The position numbers and the translations under genes were made by a program. DNA of 64,000 nt, from assembly GCF_030323145.1 (NCBI RefSeq), contig NZ_CP100470.1, forward strand, positions 4,629,001 to 4,693,000, written 5' to 3'. This DNA comes from Mesorhizobium sp. C432A (GTDB lineage: Bacteria; Pseudomonadota; Alphaproteobacteria; Rhizobiales; Rhizobiaceae). Each line of letters opens with the position of its first letter. Within the stretch, counting starts at the first letter, position 1. Positions 1-8,819 of the stretch are shown in pieces. A model generated the notes under the pieces. It saw nothing but the letters and a program-made list of their open reading frames with translations. It did no database searches and was not told the DNA's origin.

Positions 1-439
1 CATCGCGGCCGACGATGATGGTATCGGTGTGATGGCGGGCATGGCTCCAGCGCCATTGCACTGGGTTGCGCATCAGCATGAAGCTTGAGATCTGGTAGAC
101 GACATCGTTCATCCAGCGCGTCCGGAACGCGGTGCCGTGGCCGCATTCGTGCCAGCGCGAGTCGCTCGACGAGCCGTAAAGCACGCCATAGACGAACAGG
201 AACGGCACCACCCACCACGTGCCCCAGAACCATACGATGCCGGCGGCCGACACCAGGATCGCCGCGACCCAGATGATCGTGTCGCGGATCGCCGGCCCGT
301 CGGAGCGTTGCATCAACTCCTTGATCGCCTTGCGCGGGACATCGGTGTGATACCATTCGGCCGAAGCCAATCCGGTCTCGATGGCGCGCTTGGTGCTTTC
401 ACCGACCAGGCTGTAGTCGCGCTTCCTGCTTGCCGTCAT
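1..439 (-). CDS. Fatty acid desaturase, N-terminal part (runs off left edge)
   Basis: Only the first 146 or so residues are present; the rest lies beyond position 1. It is an integral-membrane di-iron desaturase that introduces double bonds into acyl chains. Two hydrophobic stretches (about residues 54-70 and 74-90) precede the first histidine box HECGH (97-101); the second box HARHH (133-137) follows. The third box, expected near the C terminus, is outside the window. The start at 439 is chosen over an in-frame ATG at 445 because GGAG lies six bases upstream of 439 and would abut 445. It is transcribed in the same direction as the sugar operon to its right but is separated by 123 bases and is functionally unrelated, so it is probably its own unit. 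Confidence 0.85.
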   Translation of the reverse strand, partial: MTASRKRDYSLVGESTKRAIETGLASAEWYHTDVPRKAIKELMQRSDGPAIRDTIIWVAAILVSAAGIVWFWGTWWVVPFLFVYGVLYGSSSDSRWHECGHGTAFRTRWMNDVVYQISSFMLMRNPVQWRWSHARHHTDTIIVGRD

Positions 440-562
440 CGTCATCTCCGTTTCCCGCCTGCGCTCCGCAAGGGCCGCCTGGGGTCGGCCGGGCCGCGCC
501 TGCTTCCGTATTCCGGCGCACTTCCCGCCCGCCGCGGCAACCGATCGTGTGTTTCAAGCCGG

Positions 563-1738
563 TCACGCCTGCAGTCTCGCAAAAGCGCCCGACGGCGCAG
601 GGTAATCCTGTTGCGGCTGCCGGGCGATCGACCCTATCCTCGCTTCCGCTTGGGCGATCTGACCGGCACCGTCGAGCACCCGGAACACGGCGTCATAGGA
701 GCGGCTTTCGCCATGGTCCAGCCAGATCATCTCGCCCCGTTCGCGCGCGGCGAGATTGCCCAGAACATGATGCGTCGAGGGTTCGATTCCCAACGCATAT
801 AGGCCGGCCTGGAAGTTCTGCCACTGATAGGTGCAGGGCAGCTGATCCTTGCGGGTAACGACCTCGAAGCCGAGGCCCAGGTGATCATTGACGACGGCCA
901 CCGGCACCTCGCCCGCCGCATCGGCGCCAAGCTCGTGCTCCCAGACCTGCTCACTGAATCCCAGCTGCGGCGCCGGCACGGTTCGGTAGCCGACCTTCTG
1001 AGCCTCGTAACGATCGCCGGCGTGCGCCGCCCAGACGACATCCCGGATCGGCGCCAGGTAGCGCGAACCCTCGTCGAGCAAGGGATGGCTGACGTTGACG
1101 TGATAGAAATACATGTGCGGCGTGCGGCTGAAACCATGATTGACGACGCGGTCCGACAGCCGGATCTCGCTGCCGCCGACATCGGCCTCGATGCGGCGCA
1201 GCAAATGGAGATCCTCGCCGAACACGGTTGCCTGCTGGACGATGCCTTCCGCCCACAGCACGCAGCGGTCGCCGTCCCAGGCCTCGCCGTAGCCGGTCAG
1301 CCGCGCCGGCACGGTGCCGATGCGGCCATGCAGCGAATGCAATACCCGCTTGCGCCCCGGATAATTGTAGCTTTCGGCCGGCACGTCTTCCCGGCCCAGT
1401 ATATGGTCGAGGCCGCAGGTGACGAGCAGCCCCGAGAACGACCGGCCAAAGGCGAAGCCGTCCTCCCCTTCATGCTCGTGCAGTCCGGGGTGGCGAAAGC
1501 CGCTCGGCGAATGCCAGCCGATCGCCTGGCCCCGGAAGTCGCAATCGGCGATATCGAGCGCCCGGTCGACCAGCGCCGTGAAGCGCAGGCCGGAGCCGGT
1601 GCGGAACTCGAGCATCCGGATGCCGCGCTCCACGCCGTCGCCGAGCGTCATCAGCCGCACGCCGGCGAACTGCGACAGCATGCCGGACCGCTCGGCCACC
1701 TGCCTTCGCGACAGCGTCTTGCCGTAAAGCTCTACCAT
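563..1738 (-). CDS. DUF4432 / aldose 1-epimerase-like protein
   Basis: 391-residue cytoplasmic protein of the DUF4432 family, related in fold to galactose mutarotase (aldose 1-epimerase). Members are thought to interconvert anomers of the sugar being catabolised, but the substrate is not established. Visible family features are a His-containing segment HSLHGRI (134-140), a YHVNVSHPLL segment around residue 215 and a C-terminal GIEPSTHHVLG segment with paired histidines. It is the last gene of the leftward sugar operon, 10 bases after the ATPase stop, so it is probably co-transcribed. Length is about normal for the family and the frame is intact. The family call is firm; the reaction is inferred from fold and context. 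Confidence 0.85.
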   Translation of the reverse strand: MVELYGKTLSRRQVAERSGMLSQFAGVRLMTLGDGVERGIRMLEFRTGSGLRFTALVDRALDIADCDFRGQAIGWHSPSGFRHPGLHEHEGEDGFAFGRSFSGLLVTCGLDHILGREDVPAESYNYPGRKRVLHSLHGRIGTVPARLTGYGEAWDGDRCVLWAEGIVQQATVFGEDLHLLRRIEADVGGSEIRLSDRVVNHGFSRTPHMYFYHVNVSHPLLDEGSRYLAPIRDVVWAAHAGDRYEAQKVGYRTVPAPQLGFSEQVWEHELGADAAGEVPVAVVNDHLGLGFEVVTRKDQLPCTYQWQNFQAGLYALGIEPSTHHVLGNLAARERGEMIWLDHGESRSYDAVFRVLDGAGQIAQAEARIGSIARQPQQDYPAPSGAFARLQA

Positions 1739-1748
1739 GCGACGTCCT

Positions 1749-2525
1749 TCACTTTGCCCTCGCCTCCTTGAGCAAGGCCGACATGTCGGCGCCGGTGATG
1801 ATGCTTTCCACCGTCAACAGGTCGGTGTCGGCGACCGTCTGTTCCGCGACGATTTCGCCGCGGCGCATGACGATGATGCGGTCGGCGACCTGGAACACGT
1901 GGTGGATGTTGTGGGTGATGAGCAGCACCGAGTGGCCGGCGTCGCGCACCTCCTTGACGAAGCGCAGCACGCCGTGGGTTTCCTCGACGCCAAGATTGTT
2001 GGTCGGCTCGTCGAGTATGATCACCTTGGCGGCGAACTGCATGGCGCGCGAGATCGCGATCGATTGCCGCTCACCGCCCGAGAGCGTGCTCACCAGCGCA
2101 TCTGCATCGAGCTTTTTCGAAATGCCGACCCGCTTCAGCAGCGCCGAGGCGGCGTTGCGAAGCTTGGCGAGGTCGAGGGGCGCGAACACGCCGAGCCAGC
2201 CGAAATTGACCGGCTCCCGACCCAAGAAAAGATTGCGCGCGATGCTGAGGTCCGGCGCGAGCGATGTGTCCTGATGGATAGTCTCGATGCCGAGGTCCAT
2301 TGCGTCGCGCGTCGAGCGGATCGACGCCTTCTCGCCGCGCACGAAGATGTCGCCGTGGTCGGCCGGGAAGACGCCGGAGATCGCTTTGATCAGCGTCGAC
2401 TTGCCGGCGCCATTGTCGCCAAGCAGGGCAACCACCTCGCCTTCGTTGAGGGTGAACGAGGCGTTCTTCAGCGCACGCACGTTGCCGAAGGACTTTTGCA
2501 GGTCTTGCAGACGCAGCACTTCCAT
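1749..2525 (-). CDS. Sugar ABC importer ATPase, single-domain CUT2 type (FrcA-like)
   Basis: 258-residue ATPase that powers the permease encoded immediately upstream. Walker A GDNGAGKS is at 36-43, the signature LSGGERQ at 148-154 and Walker B VIILDEP at 168-174, all canonical. CUT2 ATPases such as RbsA and XylG usually carry two ABC domains in about 500 residues; this one has a single domain, like FrcA of the rhizobial fructose importer, so it must act as a homodimer. The start is the ATG at 2525. A longer upstream frame in the same phase is antisense-like protein overlapping the permease and is rejected. Only two bases separate it from the permease stop. Confidence 0.9.
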   Translation of the reverse strand: MEVLRLQDLQKSFGNVRALKNASFTLNEGEVVALLGDNGAGKSTLIKAISGVFPADHGDIFVRGEKASIRSTRDAMDLGIETIHQDTSLAPDLSIARNLFLGREPVNFGWLGVFAPLDLAKLRNAASALLKRVGISKKLDADALVSTLSGGERQSIAISRAMQFAAKVIILDEPTNNLGVEETHGVLRFVKEVRDAGHSVLLITHNIHHVFQVADRIIVMRRGEIVAEQTVADTDLLTVESIITGADMSALLKEARAK

Positions 2526-2527
2526 CG

Positions 2528-3547
2528 TCAGCTCCTTGCGGCGTTCTTCTGCAGCAAAGCGTGCAGGATGAGCATGGCGAGGATGATGACGCCGACGAAG
2601 ATGTTGTATGCCAAGCCCGGCACGCCGATCAGCACGATGCCGTTGCGGATGGCGCGCAGCATCAGCGCGCCGACGATGGTGCCGAGGATGGTGCCGCGCC
2701 CGCCAGTGAGCGCCGTGCCGCCGACCACCACCATGGCGATCACTTCGAGTTCGTAGCCGGTGCCGGCCACCGGCGAGGCGGCCGAAATCCGGAACGCGCT
2801 GATCATGCCGGCCAGCCCGGCCACCACCGAGGTCAGGATGAACAGCCAGATCTTGACCGCGTCGGCCGGCACGCCGCGCGCCACCGCTGCGTTGCGGTTG
2901 CTGCCGATGGCGCTGATCCAGTTGCCGAGCTTCGCGTAGCGCAGGATGTAAATCGCCAGCAGCGACAGGCCGATGAACCACCAGAGCGAGGTGTAGAACC
3001 GGAACGAGCCTACATTGAAGCTGCCGGCAAGCAGCGTGACGAAGAAGCCGGGCTGGTCCCACGACTTCAGGGGGAATCCCTGCGTGATGTAGAGCGCCGC
3101 GCCGCGCACGACGAGCAGCATCGACAGCGTGACCAGGAACGAGGAAATGCCGATCTTGGTGACGATCAGCCCGTTGATGGCGCCGATCGCGATGCACAGC
3201 ACAAGCCCGGCCAGGAGGGCGACGCCGATGTCGATACCGCCATTCTGCACCAGCAGCATCACCACCACGGGCGCAAGGCCGAACACGGCGCCGACCGACA
3301 GATCGAACTCGCCCGCCGTCAGCAGCAGCGTCATGCCGAGCGCGATGATGCCGAGCTCGGGCAGGAACGCCATCATGTTGGATATGTTGAGCGGCGACAG
3401 GAAGTTGCCGTCGGCGATGGCGAACACCACGAGCAGCACGATGAGGATGACGAGCGAGGAGAATTGCGGCGAACGCAGCAGCGCAGACCTGCCCTTCGCT
3501 CGCTGCGTGTCGTCGTCTGCTGTGATTGCCATATCTGTCAGGACCAT
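2528..3547 (-). CDS. Sugar ABC importer permease (RbsC/FrcC family)
   Basis: 339-residue inner-membrane permease with about nine to ten hydrophobic segments, of the branched-chain/ribose permease superfamily. A Gly-rich GGTALTGGRGT segment in the C-terminal half is typical of RbsC-like permeases. It forms the channel for the binding protein encoded just upstream (3594-4535) and works with the single-domain ATPase downstream. A GC-rich hairpin lies in the short gap between the binding-protein gene and this one. Substrate is unknown; presence of a sugar isomerase and an oxidoreductase upstream points to a monosaccharide or polyol. Confidence 0.9.
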   Translation of the reverse strand: MVLTDMAITADDDTQRAKGRSALLRSPQFSSLVILIVLLVVFAIADGNFLSPLNISNMMAFLPELGIIALGMTLLLTAGEFDLSVGAVFGLAPVVVMLLVQNGGIDIGVALLAGLVLCIAIGAINGLIVTKIGISSFLVTLSMLLVVRGAALYITQGFPLKSWDQPGFFVTLLAGSFNVGSFRFYTSLWWFIGLSLLAIYILRYAKLGNWISAIGSNRNAAVARGVPADAVKIWLFILTSVVAGLAGMISAFRISAASPVAGTGYELEVIAMVVVGGTALTGGRGTILGTIVGALMLRAIRNGIVLIGVPGLAYNIFVGVIILAMLILHALLQKNAARS

Positions 3548-3557
3548 GCGTTTCGTC

Positions 3558-3586
3558 CGGCGCCCGCCATTTCGGGGCGGGCGCCG
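3558..3586 (-). promoter_or_regulatory. Intercistronic hairpin after binding-protein gene
   Basis: A perfect 11-bp stem (CGGCGCCCGCC at 3558-3568 and its complement at 3576-3586) with a 7-base loop lies in the 46 bases between the binding-protein stop and the permease start. No T-run follows in the direction of transcription. Such hairpins commonly protect the upstream mRNA or partly terminate, keeping the binding protein more abundant than the permease. Confidence 0.7.
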
Positions 3587-3593
3587 ATTGTCG

Positions 3594-4535
3594 TCACTTG
3601 TTGTAGAGTTTCAGGATCGGCTCGACGCTCGAGGCGTCGTAGAGGCTGAATGTGTGAATGTCGTAGCCGATCGGCTCGCCAGAGGCCGCAAGCCCGAGCA
3701 GCGCCACCGGCATGAAGCCCTGCGCCGACGGGTACTGCCAGGCCGCAGCATTGACGAAGCCGGACTTGACCGCCTCGGCCGTCTCCTTTGAGTTGCCCCA
3801 GCCGACGACCGGGACCTTGCCGGCCGACACACCGGCCCCGTCGAAGACGCGTTTGATGCTTGCTGCCACGGAATCGCCCAGTGCAATGATTGCCGGCGGA
3901 TTGTTGGCGACCATGTAGTCGGTCATCTTGGCGATGATGCCGGCTGGGTCGGTGCCGCAATCGACCACGTCGTACTTGATGCCGAGCGGATCGAAGACGC
4001 TGGCGATGCCCTCGGTCTCGAGCTGCTGGTAGCTGGCGCCCGGCACTTCGACCGGCAGGAACACCTTGTCGCCCTGCTTCACCATCTTGTGGTCGACGAG
4101 ATACTTGGCCCAGATGACGCCCGCTTCCCTGAGGTCGGCCCCGACATAGGCCTGCCGCCCGGTCGCCGGATCGTCGGTGTTGAAGAACACGATCGGTATG
4201 CCGGCGGCCTTGGCGGCCTTCACCTCCTCCGTCCACAGGCCGGGCTGAGCCGAGGTGGTAGCGATGCCGTCCGGCTTGGCGGCGAGCGCCGAGTTGAAAG
4301 CCTCCTTCTGCGCCGCCATGTCGCCGCCGCTGAACGAGATCTTGCAGGTCACCTTGAGCTGGTCGCAGGCCTTGGTCGCGCCGGCATTCCAGTCGATCCA
4401 GAACGCGTCCGAAGGGCCACCATGCGACAGCAGATAGAAGGTCTTCTGGCCGTCCTGCGCGAATGCCGGCAGGCTCAAGGAGACCCCGGCTACCAGCGTT
4501 GCCGCGGCAGCCACTTTCAATGCGAATTTCAACAT
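3594..4535 (-). CDS. Periplasmic sugar-binding protein (CUT2 type)
   Basis: 313-residue periplasmic binding protein of the RbsB/peripla_BP_4 family. The N terminus is a Sec signal peptide: MLKFALK, then a hydrophobic core, with likely cleavage after AFA at about residue 26. The mature protein begins QDGQKTFYLLSHGG and has the two-lobe sugar-binding pattern, including VFFNTDDP and VVGWGNSKE segments. It delivers ligand to the permease and ATPase downstream. The start at 4535 has GGGAGGAA upstream; a longer alternative start at 4590 in another frame is rejected. It is the second binding protein of this operon, the first being a Tat-exported protein at 10711-12324. Confidence 0.9.
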   Translation of the reverse strand: MLKFALKVAAAATLVAGVSLSLPAFAQDGQKTFYLLSHGGPSDAFWIDWNAGATKACDQLKVTCKISFSGGDMAAQKEAFNSALAAKPDGIATTSAQPGLWTEEVKAAKAAGIPIVFFNTDDPATGRQAYVGADLREAGVIWAKYLVDHKMVKQGDKVFLPVEVPGASYQQLETEGIASVFDPLGIKYDVVDCGTDPAGIIAKMTDYMVANNPPAIIALGDSVAASIKRVFDGAGVSAGKVPVVGWGNSKETAEAVKSGFVNAAAWQYPSAQGFMPVALLGLAASGEPIGYDIHTFSLYDASSVEPILKLYNK

Positions 4536-4590
4536 TCATTCCTCCCTTGGTTGGAGCTGCGCCGCCATGCTCCGGCGGCGCAACCGGCAC

Positions 4591-5505
4591 TCACAGGCCG
4601 TTGGCGCGGAACTTCCCGTCGAGGAATTTCTTCGCGCGCGGCACGTCGTCTTCCGAGAGATGCTCGATGATGACCGGGATGTTTGGGTGCTTTTCCGCCA
4701 GCCGCTGCAGATAGAGATCGTAATTCAGCGATCCCAGCCCGGGCGCCGGCAGCTCGATCTCGCCGACGCCGCGGAACGTGTGGCTCTCCATCGCATCCTC
4801 GTCGCCGATGTCGGCATGCTTTTCCGACTTGTCGCTGCCGGAGCGTTTCACATCCTTGGCATGCGCGATCCGGATCTTGTCGGTCAGCGTGTCGAACACC
4901 TGGTTGAGGATCTGGTCCATTTTGTCGATATTGTGGATCTCGAAATAGTTGGTCGGATCCATCAACAGGCCGAGGCCGGGATGGTCGACCTGGGCGAACA
5001 TCTTCACCGTCTCCTCGACCGAGCCCACGACGTTGTTGACGTAAGTCTCGAGGAGGAAGACCGCGCCGTGGTCGTAGGCGGTCTGGGCAAGCTCGGCGAT
5101 CACCTTGCGGCATTCCTCGAAGCCTTCCTCGGTCTTGTTCTTCGGGTGATGCACCCAGTCGGATTCGGTGTTGTAGGTACCGGTCTCGGAGATCACGTAG
5201 GGCGAGCCGAAGCTGCGCGCATTGCGGATGATTTCCTTGAGATACCCGACGCGCTTATCGCGCTCGGCCTTGTCGGGATGAATGATGTTGGTGTAGCCCG
5301 ACACGCAGCAGATCGGCAGGTTGTTGTCGCGGAAGACGTCGCGCACCTGCTTGGCCTTTTCCTCAGTGATCTGCCCGGCCGACAGATCGATATCCCTAAA
5401 ATGCAGGTCGAGCTGCACCGTGTTGAAACCGAGCCCGCGGATCTTCTTTGCCGTCTCTTCGAGGCCGTACGGGAAATAGCCCGTGAAAATACCTGCCTGC
5501 ATCAT
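4591..5505 (-). CDS. Sugar phosphate isomerase/epimerase family TIM barrel
   Basis: 304-residue protein of the AP-endonuclease-2/xylose-isomerase-like TIM-barrel family. Enzymes of this fold isomerise, epimerise, dehydrate or decarboxylate sugar intermediates using a divalent metal. Likely metal ligands are the acidic and His residues in ISETGTY, LLETYVNN, LLMDPTNY, IAHAKDV and IIEHLSE. It begins MMQAGIFTGYF; the start at 5505 is preceded by GGAGG ten bases upstream, and an in-frame upstream extension has no ribosome site. It sits between the oxidoreductase gene and the second binding protein, which suggests it acts on the product of one or the other. The exact reaction cannot be read from sequence. 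Confidence 0.8.
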   Translation of the reverse strand: MMQAGIFTGYFPYGLEETAKKIRGLGFNTVQLDLHFRDIDLSAGQITEEKAKQVRDVFRDNNLPICCVSGYTNIIHPDKAERDKRVGYLKEIIRNARSFGSPYVISETGTYNTESDWVHHPKNKTEEGFEECRKVIAELAQTAYDHGAVFLLETYVNNVVGSVEETVKMFAQVDHPGLGLLMDPTNYFEIHNIDKMDQILNQVFDTLTDKIRIAHAKDVKRSGSDKSEKHADIGDEDAMESHTFRGVGEIELPAPGLGSLNYDLYLQRLAEKHPNIPVIIEHLSEDDVPRAKKFLDGKFRANGL

Positions 5506-5531
5506 GATGTGAATTCCTCCCTGTAAGCGAT

Positions 5532-6629
5532 TCAGTTGGCTGATTTTATCGAGATTTCGGACAGCTTGACGGTGCGGACTTGCGCCATCGAGCGATAGCC
5601 GGCCTCGACCAGCGCCATGGTCTTGACGTTGTCGGCCACCGATAATGCCGGCGGCGCGCCTGTCTTCACCGCATGCTGCAATTGCTCCATCACGCCGATG
5701 AAGGCATGCGGGAACCACATCGTGTCCCAGCTCGGGCTGACCCACTTGCCATCCGTCGTCTCGGTCGAGGCATAGGTCAGCGTCGAGGCCACGCCTTTCG
5801 GCCAGCCGATCGTGCCTTTGGCGACACCGTTGGTGCCGTCGACGCGCCAGTTGATGTGCTGGTCGTCCAGATAGCCCTCCTGACGTGGGCCGGACCAGAC
5901 ATCCTCCAGCGACACGGCGAGCACGCCGGAGGGAAAGCGCAGCGTCGAGACGGTGATGCCGTCGGTATGTTCGAATGTCGTGCGCGGGTCCTTGCGTGTC
6001 AGCGTGGTGATTTCCGAGGGATCGCCGAACAGGAAGCGCAGCACGTCGAGATGATGCACGCTCATATTGGCCAGCGTCAGCCGGTCGTAGTCCTGAAGGA
6101 AGGTCTGCCAGTGCGGGATCGCATGCATGTCGATCTGCGCAAAGACGATGTCGCCCAGCGCGCCGCTCTCGATGATCTGCTTCAGCACACGCATCGATTG
6201 GTCGTAGCGCATGTTCTGATTCACCGAGAGGATCTTGCCGGACCTGGCCGTTTCGTCGCGCAGCTTCACGGCTTCATCGACCGACAGCGCCAGTGGCTTC
6301 TGAGCCAGGATCGCTTTGATGTGAGGCTGCTTCAGCGCATGGCGGATCAATGCCGGCTGCTGGTCGGGCGGAAAGGCAAGGTCGACGATCTCAATCTCGG
6401 GATTCTCGATCAGTTGTTCCGGCGTGTCGTGGACGGTCGGGATGTCCCAACGCTTGGCGACCTTCTGCGCATTGGGACGGGTCCGCGAGGCGATCGCCAT
6501 CACGTTGAACCCCGCTTCGCGATAGGCTGCCAGATGGCACTCGGCCATGATCATGCCGGCGCCGATGCAGCCGATACGGTATTCTTTCGTGCGGACCTTC
6601 ACGTCCGGCTCGAAGCCTTCGCTCGCCAT
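5532..6629 (-). CDS. Gfo/Idh/MocA family NAD(P)-dependent oxidoreductase
   Basis: 365-residue cytoplasmic dehydrogenase of the glucose-fructose oxidoreductase/inositol dehydrogenase family. The Rossmann motif is YRIGCIGAGMIMAECHLAAY near the N terminus; the EKP-type catalytic motif appears as LAQKPLALS, where a Gln replaces the usual Glu. The C-terminal half contains the family sheet domain, with LANMSVHHLDVLRFLFGDP. The start at 6629 has GGGAGGAAGAC directly upstream, better than an in-frame ATG 39 bases further up. It probably oxidises the imported sugar or polyol before the TIM-barrel enzyme acts. The replaced Glu in the EKP motif is worth noting but occurs in some family members. Confidence 0.85.
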   Translation of the reverse strand: MASEGFEPDVKVRTKEYRIGCIGAGMIMAECHLAAYREAGFNVMAIASRTRPNAQKVAKRWDIPTVHDTPEQLIENPEIEIVDLAFPPDQQPALIRHALKQPHIKAILAQKPLALSVDEAVKLRDETARSGKILSVNQNMRYDQSMRVLKQIIESGALGDIVFAQIDMHAIPHWQTFLQDYDRLTLANMSVHHLDVLRFLFGDPSEITTLTRKDPRTTFEHTDGITVSTLRFPSGVLAVSLEDVWSGPRQEGYLDDQHINWRVDGTNGVAKGTIGWPKGVASTLTYASTETTDGKWVSPSWDTMWFPHAFIGVMEQLQHAVKTGAPPALSVADNVKTMALVEAGYRSMAQVRTVKLSEISIKSAN

Positions 6630-6664
6630 GTCTTCCTCCCGCAATTCTGTTTTCGCAGCCGCGA

Positions 6665-7726
6665 TCATCTCGCCAACGCGCCTCCGTCCTGCCCGAAATA
6701 ATGCACCCGGGCCGGCTCGCAGGATATCGCTACCACCGCATCCGGCCTGATGTCGGGCTGGCCGCGCAGCAGCGCCTTCAGCCGCGCCTCTCCGGCGGCG
6801 AGCGTTACCACCGTGTAACCGCCAAGTGGCTCGACCTCGAATACGCGCGCCGGGCGGCCAGCGCCCCCGTCGACCCAGGGCCGGACCTTGATGTCCTCCG
6901 GCCTCAGCCCGATTTCGATCGCGTCGGCCGGAGCAGCGCGATCGTCGATGCTGACCGTGCCTTCGGCGGCCTCGACGCCATCTTCGCCGCGAACGGATTT
7001 AAGGATGTTCATCATCGGCGAACCAAGCAGTCGCGCCACATAGGTGTTCGCCGGGCGGTCGTAGATCTCGGACGGGGCGCCGATCTGTCGGATCCTCCCA
7101 TTCTCCAGAATCGCGATGCGGTCGGCGATCGACATCGCCTCTTCCTGGTCATGGGTGACGTAGATCAGCGTCTTGCCGAGTTCGCGCTGGATGCGCTTGA
7201 GCTCGACGCGCGTTTCCTCGCGCAGCCGCGCATCGAGCGCAGAGATCGGGTCGTCCATCAGATAGGCGTTCGGGTCGCGCACCAGGGCCCGGGCTATGGC
7301 CACGCGTTGCCGCTCGCCACCGGAAAGCTGCGCCGGCGGCTTGTGAAGGATGTGGCCGATATGCAGCTTGGCGGCCACATCGGCGACACGCTTCTCGATC
7401 TGGGCCTCGGCGACCTTGCGCTCGACCAGCGGGAAACGCACATTGTCGCGCGCGCTCATATGCGGGAACAGCGCCAGGTTCTGGAACACCATGGCGACAT
7501 TGCGCTCGGCCGGAGAGACGGTGTTGACCGGTTTGCCGCCGATCAGGATCTCTCCGGCGTCAGGCGTCTCCAGCCCGAGCACCAGGCGCAGGATTGTCGA
7601 TTTGCCCGCCAGCGGCGGCCCGAAGAAGCAGAAGAATTCATTGTCATTGACGGTGAACGAGGCGTCGTCGACGGCGAGCGTCGTGCCGTAACGCTTGCTG
7701 ACATTGCGAAAGACGATATCGGCCAT
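6665..7726 (-). CDS. CUT1 importer ATPase B: altered Walker A and Glu-to-Asp Walker B, intact signature
   Basis: 353-residue MalK/UgpC-type ATPase with a C-terminal TOBE region. The Walker A site reads GPPLAGKS (36-43), lacking the second glycine of the usual GPSGCGKS. The residue after the Walker B aspartate is Asp159 (LMDDP) where the catalytic Glu is expected. The signature LSGGERQ (134-140), Q-loop Gln82 and H-loop His are canonical. Its partner, encoded two bases upstream, has the opposite defects. In a heterodimer this protein would contribute its good signature to the working site and its weak Walker motifs to the degenerate site. The start at 7726 opens MADIVFRN. Confidence 0.9.
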   Translation of the reverse strand: MADIVFRNVSKRYGTTLAVDDASFTVNDNEFFCFFGPPLAGKSTILRLVLGLETPDAGEILIGGKPVNTVSPAERNVAMVFQNLALFPHMSARDNVRFPLVERKVAEAQIEKRVADVAAKLHIGHILHKPPAQLSGGERQRVAIARALVRDPNAYLMDDPISALDARLREETRVELKRIQRELGKTLIYVTHDQEEAMSIADRIAILENGRIRQIGAPSEIYDRPANTYVARLLGSPMMNILKSVRGEDGVEAAEGTVSIDDRAAPADAIEIGLRPEDIKVRPWVDGGAGRPARVFEVEPLGGYTVVTLAAGEARLKALLRGQPDIRPDAVVAISCEPARVHYFGQDGGALAR

Positions 7727-7727
7727 G

Positions 7728-8819
7728 TCAACCTGCCTGCATCGCGATGCCGCTGCGGGCATCGAAGACACGCACGGACGATGCCAAGGGGGCGACGACG
7801 GCAAGCTCGCCGATCGACAGTCCGACAGCATTGTCGAACACCGCCTTCACGGCGGTCTCGCCATCGCCGAGATGGACGATGGTCCTCGCGCCGATCCGCT
7901 CGACGAAGCTCACCGGCATGGCGAGGCCCTGCCCGCTCTGCACCAGCGACACCTGTTCGGGCCGGAAGCCGTAAAGCACCTCGGAGCGCGATCCGCGCAA
8001 GGTGGCGGCCAGCGCATCCGGCAGCGTCGGCGTGACCCCCAGTGGCCCGAGATCGACCACCAGGCCCCGGTCGCTCTCCGCCGGCCTTCCCTTCAGCAGG
8101 TTCATGCCCGGAGCGCCGATGAAGCGGGCGACGAAGACATTGGCTGGATTGTTGTAGACTTCCAGCGGCGTTCCCACCTGCTGCAGCACGCCGTGATCCA
8201 TGACGGCAATGCGGTCGGCCATGGTCATGGCCTCGAGCTGGTCATGGGTGACGTAGACCATCGTCTGCCTGAACTGGCGCTGCAGCTGCTTGAGCTCGGT
8301 CCGCATTACCGCCCGGAAGGCGGCGTCTACATTGGACAGCGGCTCGTCGAGCAGGAAGATCGCCGGCTCCATGATCGCCGAGCGTCCGATTGCCACCCGC
8401 TGCAGGATGTTGACCGAGAGCCGGTCGGCCTTGCGGTCGAGCAGCGGCGTCAACTGCAGCAGCTCGGCGATGGCGCCGACGCGGCGGTCGATCTCGGCTG
8501 TCGCCGCACCGCGCATCCGCGGCCCGTAGGCAAGGTTCTGGCGCACCGTCATGTGGGTGAAGATGGCGTAGTTCTGGAAAACGAAGCCGACGCCGCGGCG
8601 GCCCATGGGCACGCCGGCCATGTCGCGATCGCCGAACAGGATCTTGCCGCTGGTCGGCTCTTCCATGCCGGCGATCATGTTCATCGTCGTCGACTTGCCG
8701 CAGCCCGAAGGCCCGAGCAGCGCCATGAACTCGCCATCGGCGATGTCGAGGTCCATGGTCTTCAGCGCCGTGAACTCGCCAAAGGTCTTGACCAGGTTGC
8801 GCAGCTGGATCGCGCTCAT
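7728..8819 (-). CDS. CUT1 importer ATPase A: intact Walker motifs, degenerate signature
   Basis: 363-residue MalK/UgpC-type ATPase. Walker A GPSGCGKS (36-43), Q-loop Gln82, Walker B FLLDEP with catalytic Glu159 and H-loop His192 are all intact. The ABC signature at 134-140 reads LSVNILQ instead of LSGGQRQ, so both glycines that contact ATP across the dimer are missing. The start codon overlaps the permease stop as ATGA, indicating translational coupling. Residue numbering of all motifs matches that of ATPase B, so the pair are paralogues. The context (two permeases and one binding protein) fits an importer with a heterodimeric ATPase core, as in GlpS/GlpT of the rhizobial glycerol importer. 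Confidence 0.92.
   Translation of the reverse strand: MSAIQLRNLVKTFGEFTALKTMDLDIADGEFMALLGPSGCGKSTTMNMIAGMEEPTSGKILFGDRDMAGVPMGRRGVGFVFQNYAIFTHMTVRQNLAYGPRMRGAATAEIDRRVGAIAELLQLTPLLDRKADRLSVNILQRVAIGRSAIMEPAIFLLDEPLSNVDAAFRAVMRTELKQLQRQFRQTMVYVTHDQLEAMTMADRIAVMDHGVLQQVGTPLEVYNNPANVFVARFIGAPGMNLLKGRPAESDRGLVVDLGPLGVTPTLPDALAATLRGSRSEVLYGFRPEQVSLVQSGQGLAMPVSFVERIGARTIVHLGDGETAVKAVFDNAVGLSIGELAVVAPLASSVRVFDARSGIAMQAG

Noticed and set aside
137..802. Long plus-strand frames opposite the desaturase and DUF4432 genes
   Set aside because: They are shadows on the complementary strand of well-supported genes, Arg/His/Pro-rich and without family resemblance. The same applies to long antisense frames throughout the window, such as 9736-12411, 28132-29493 and 54327-56015.
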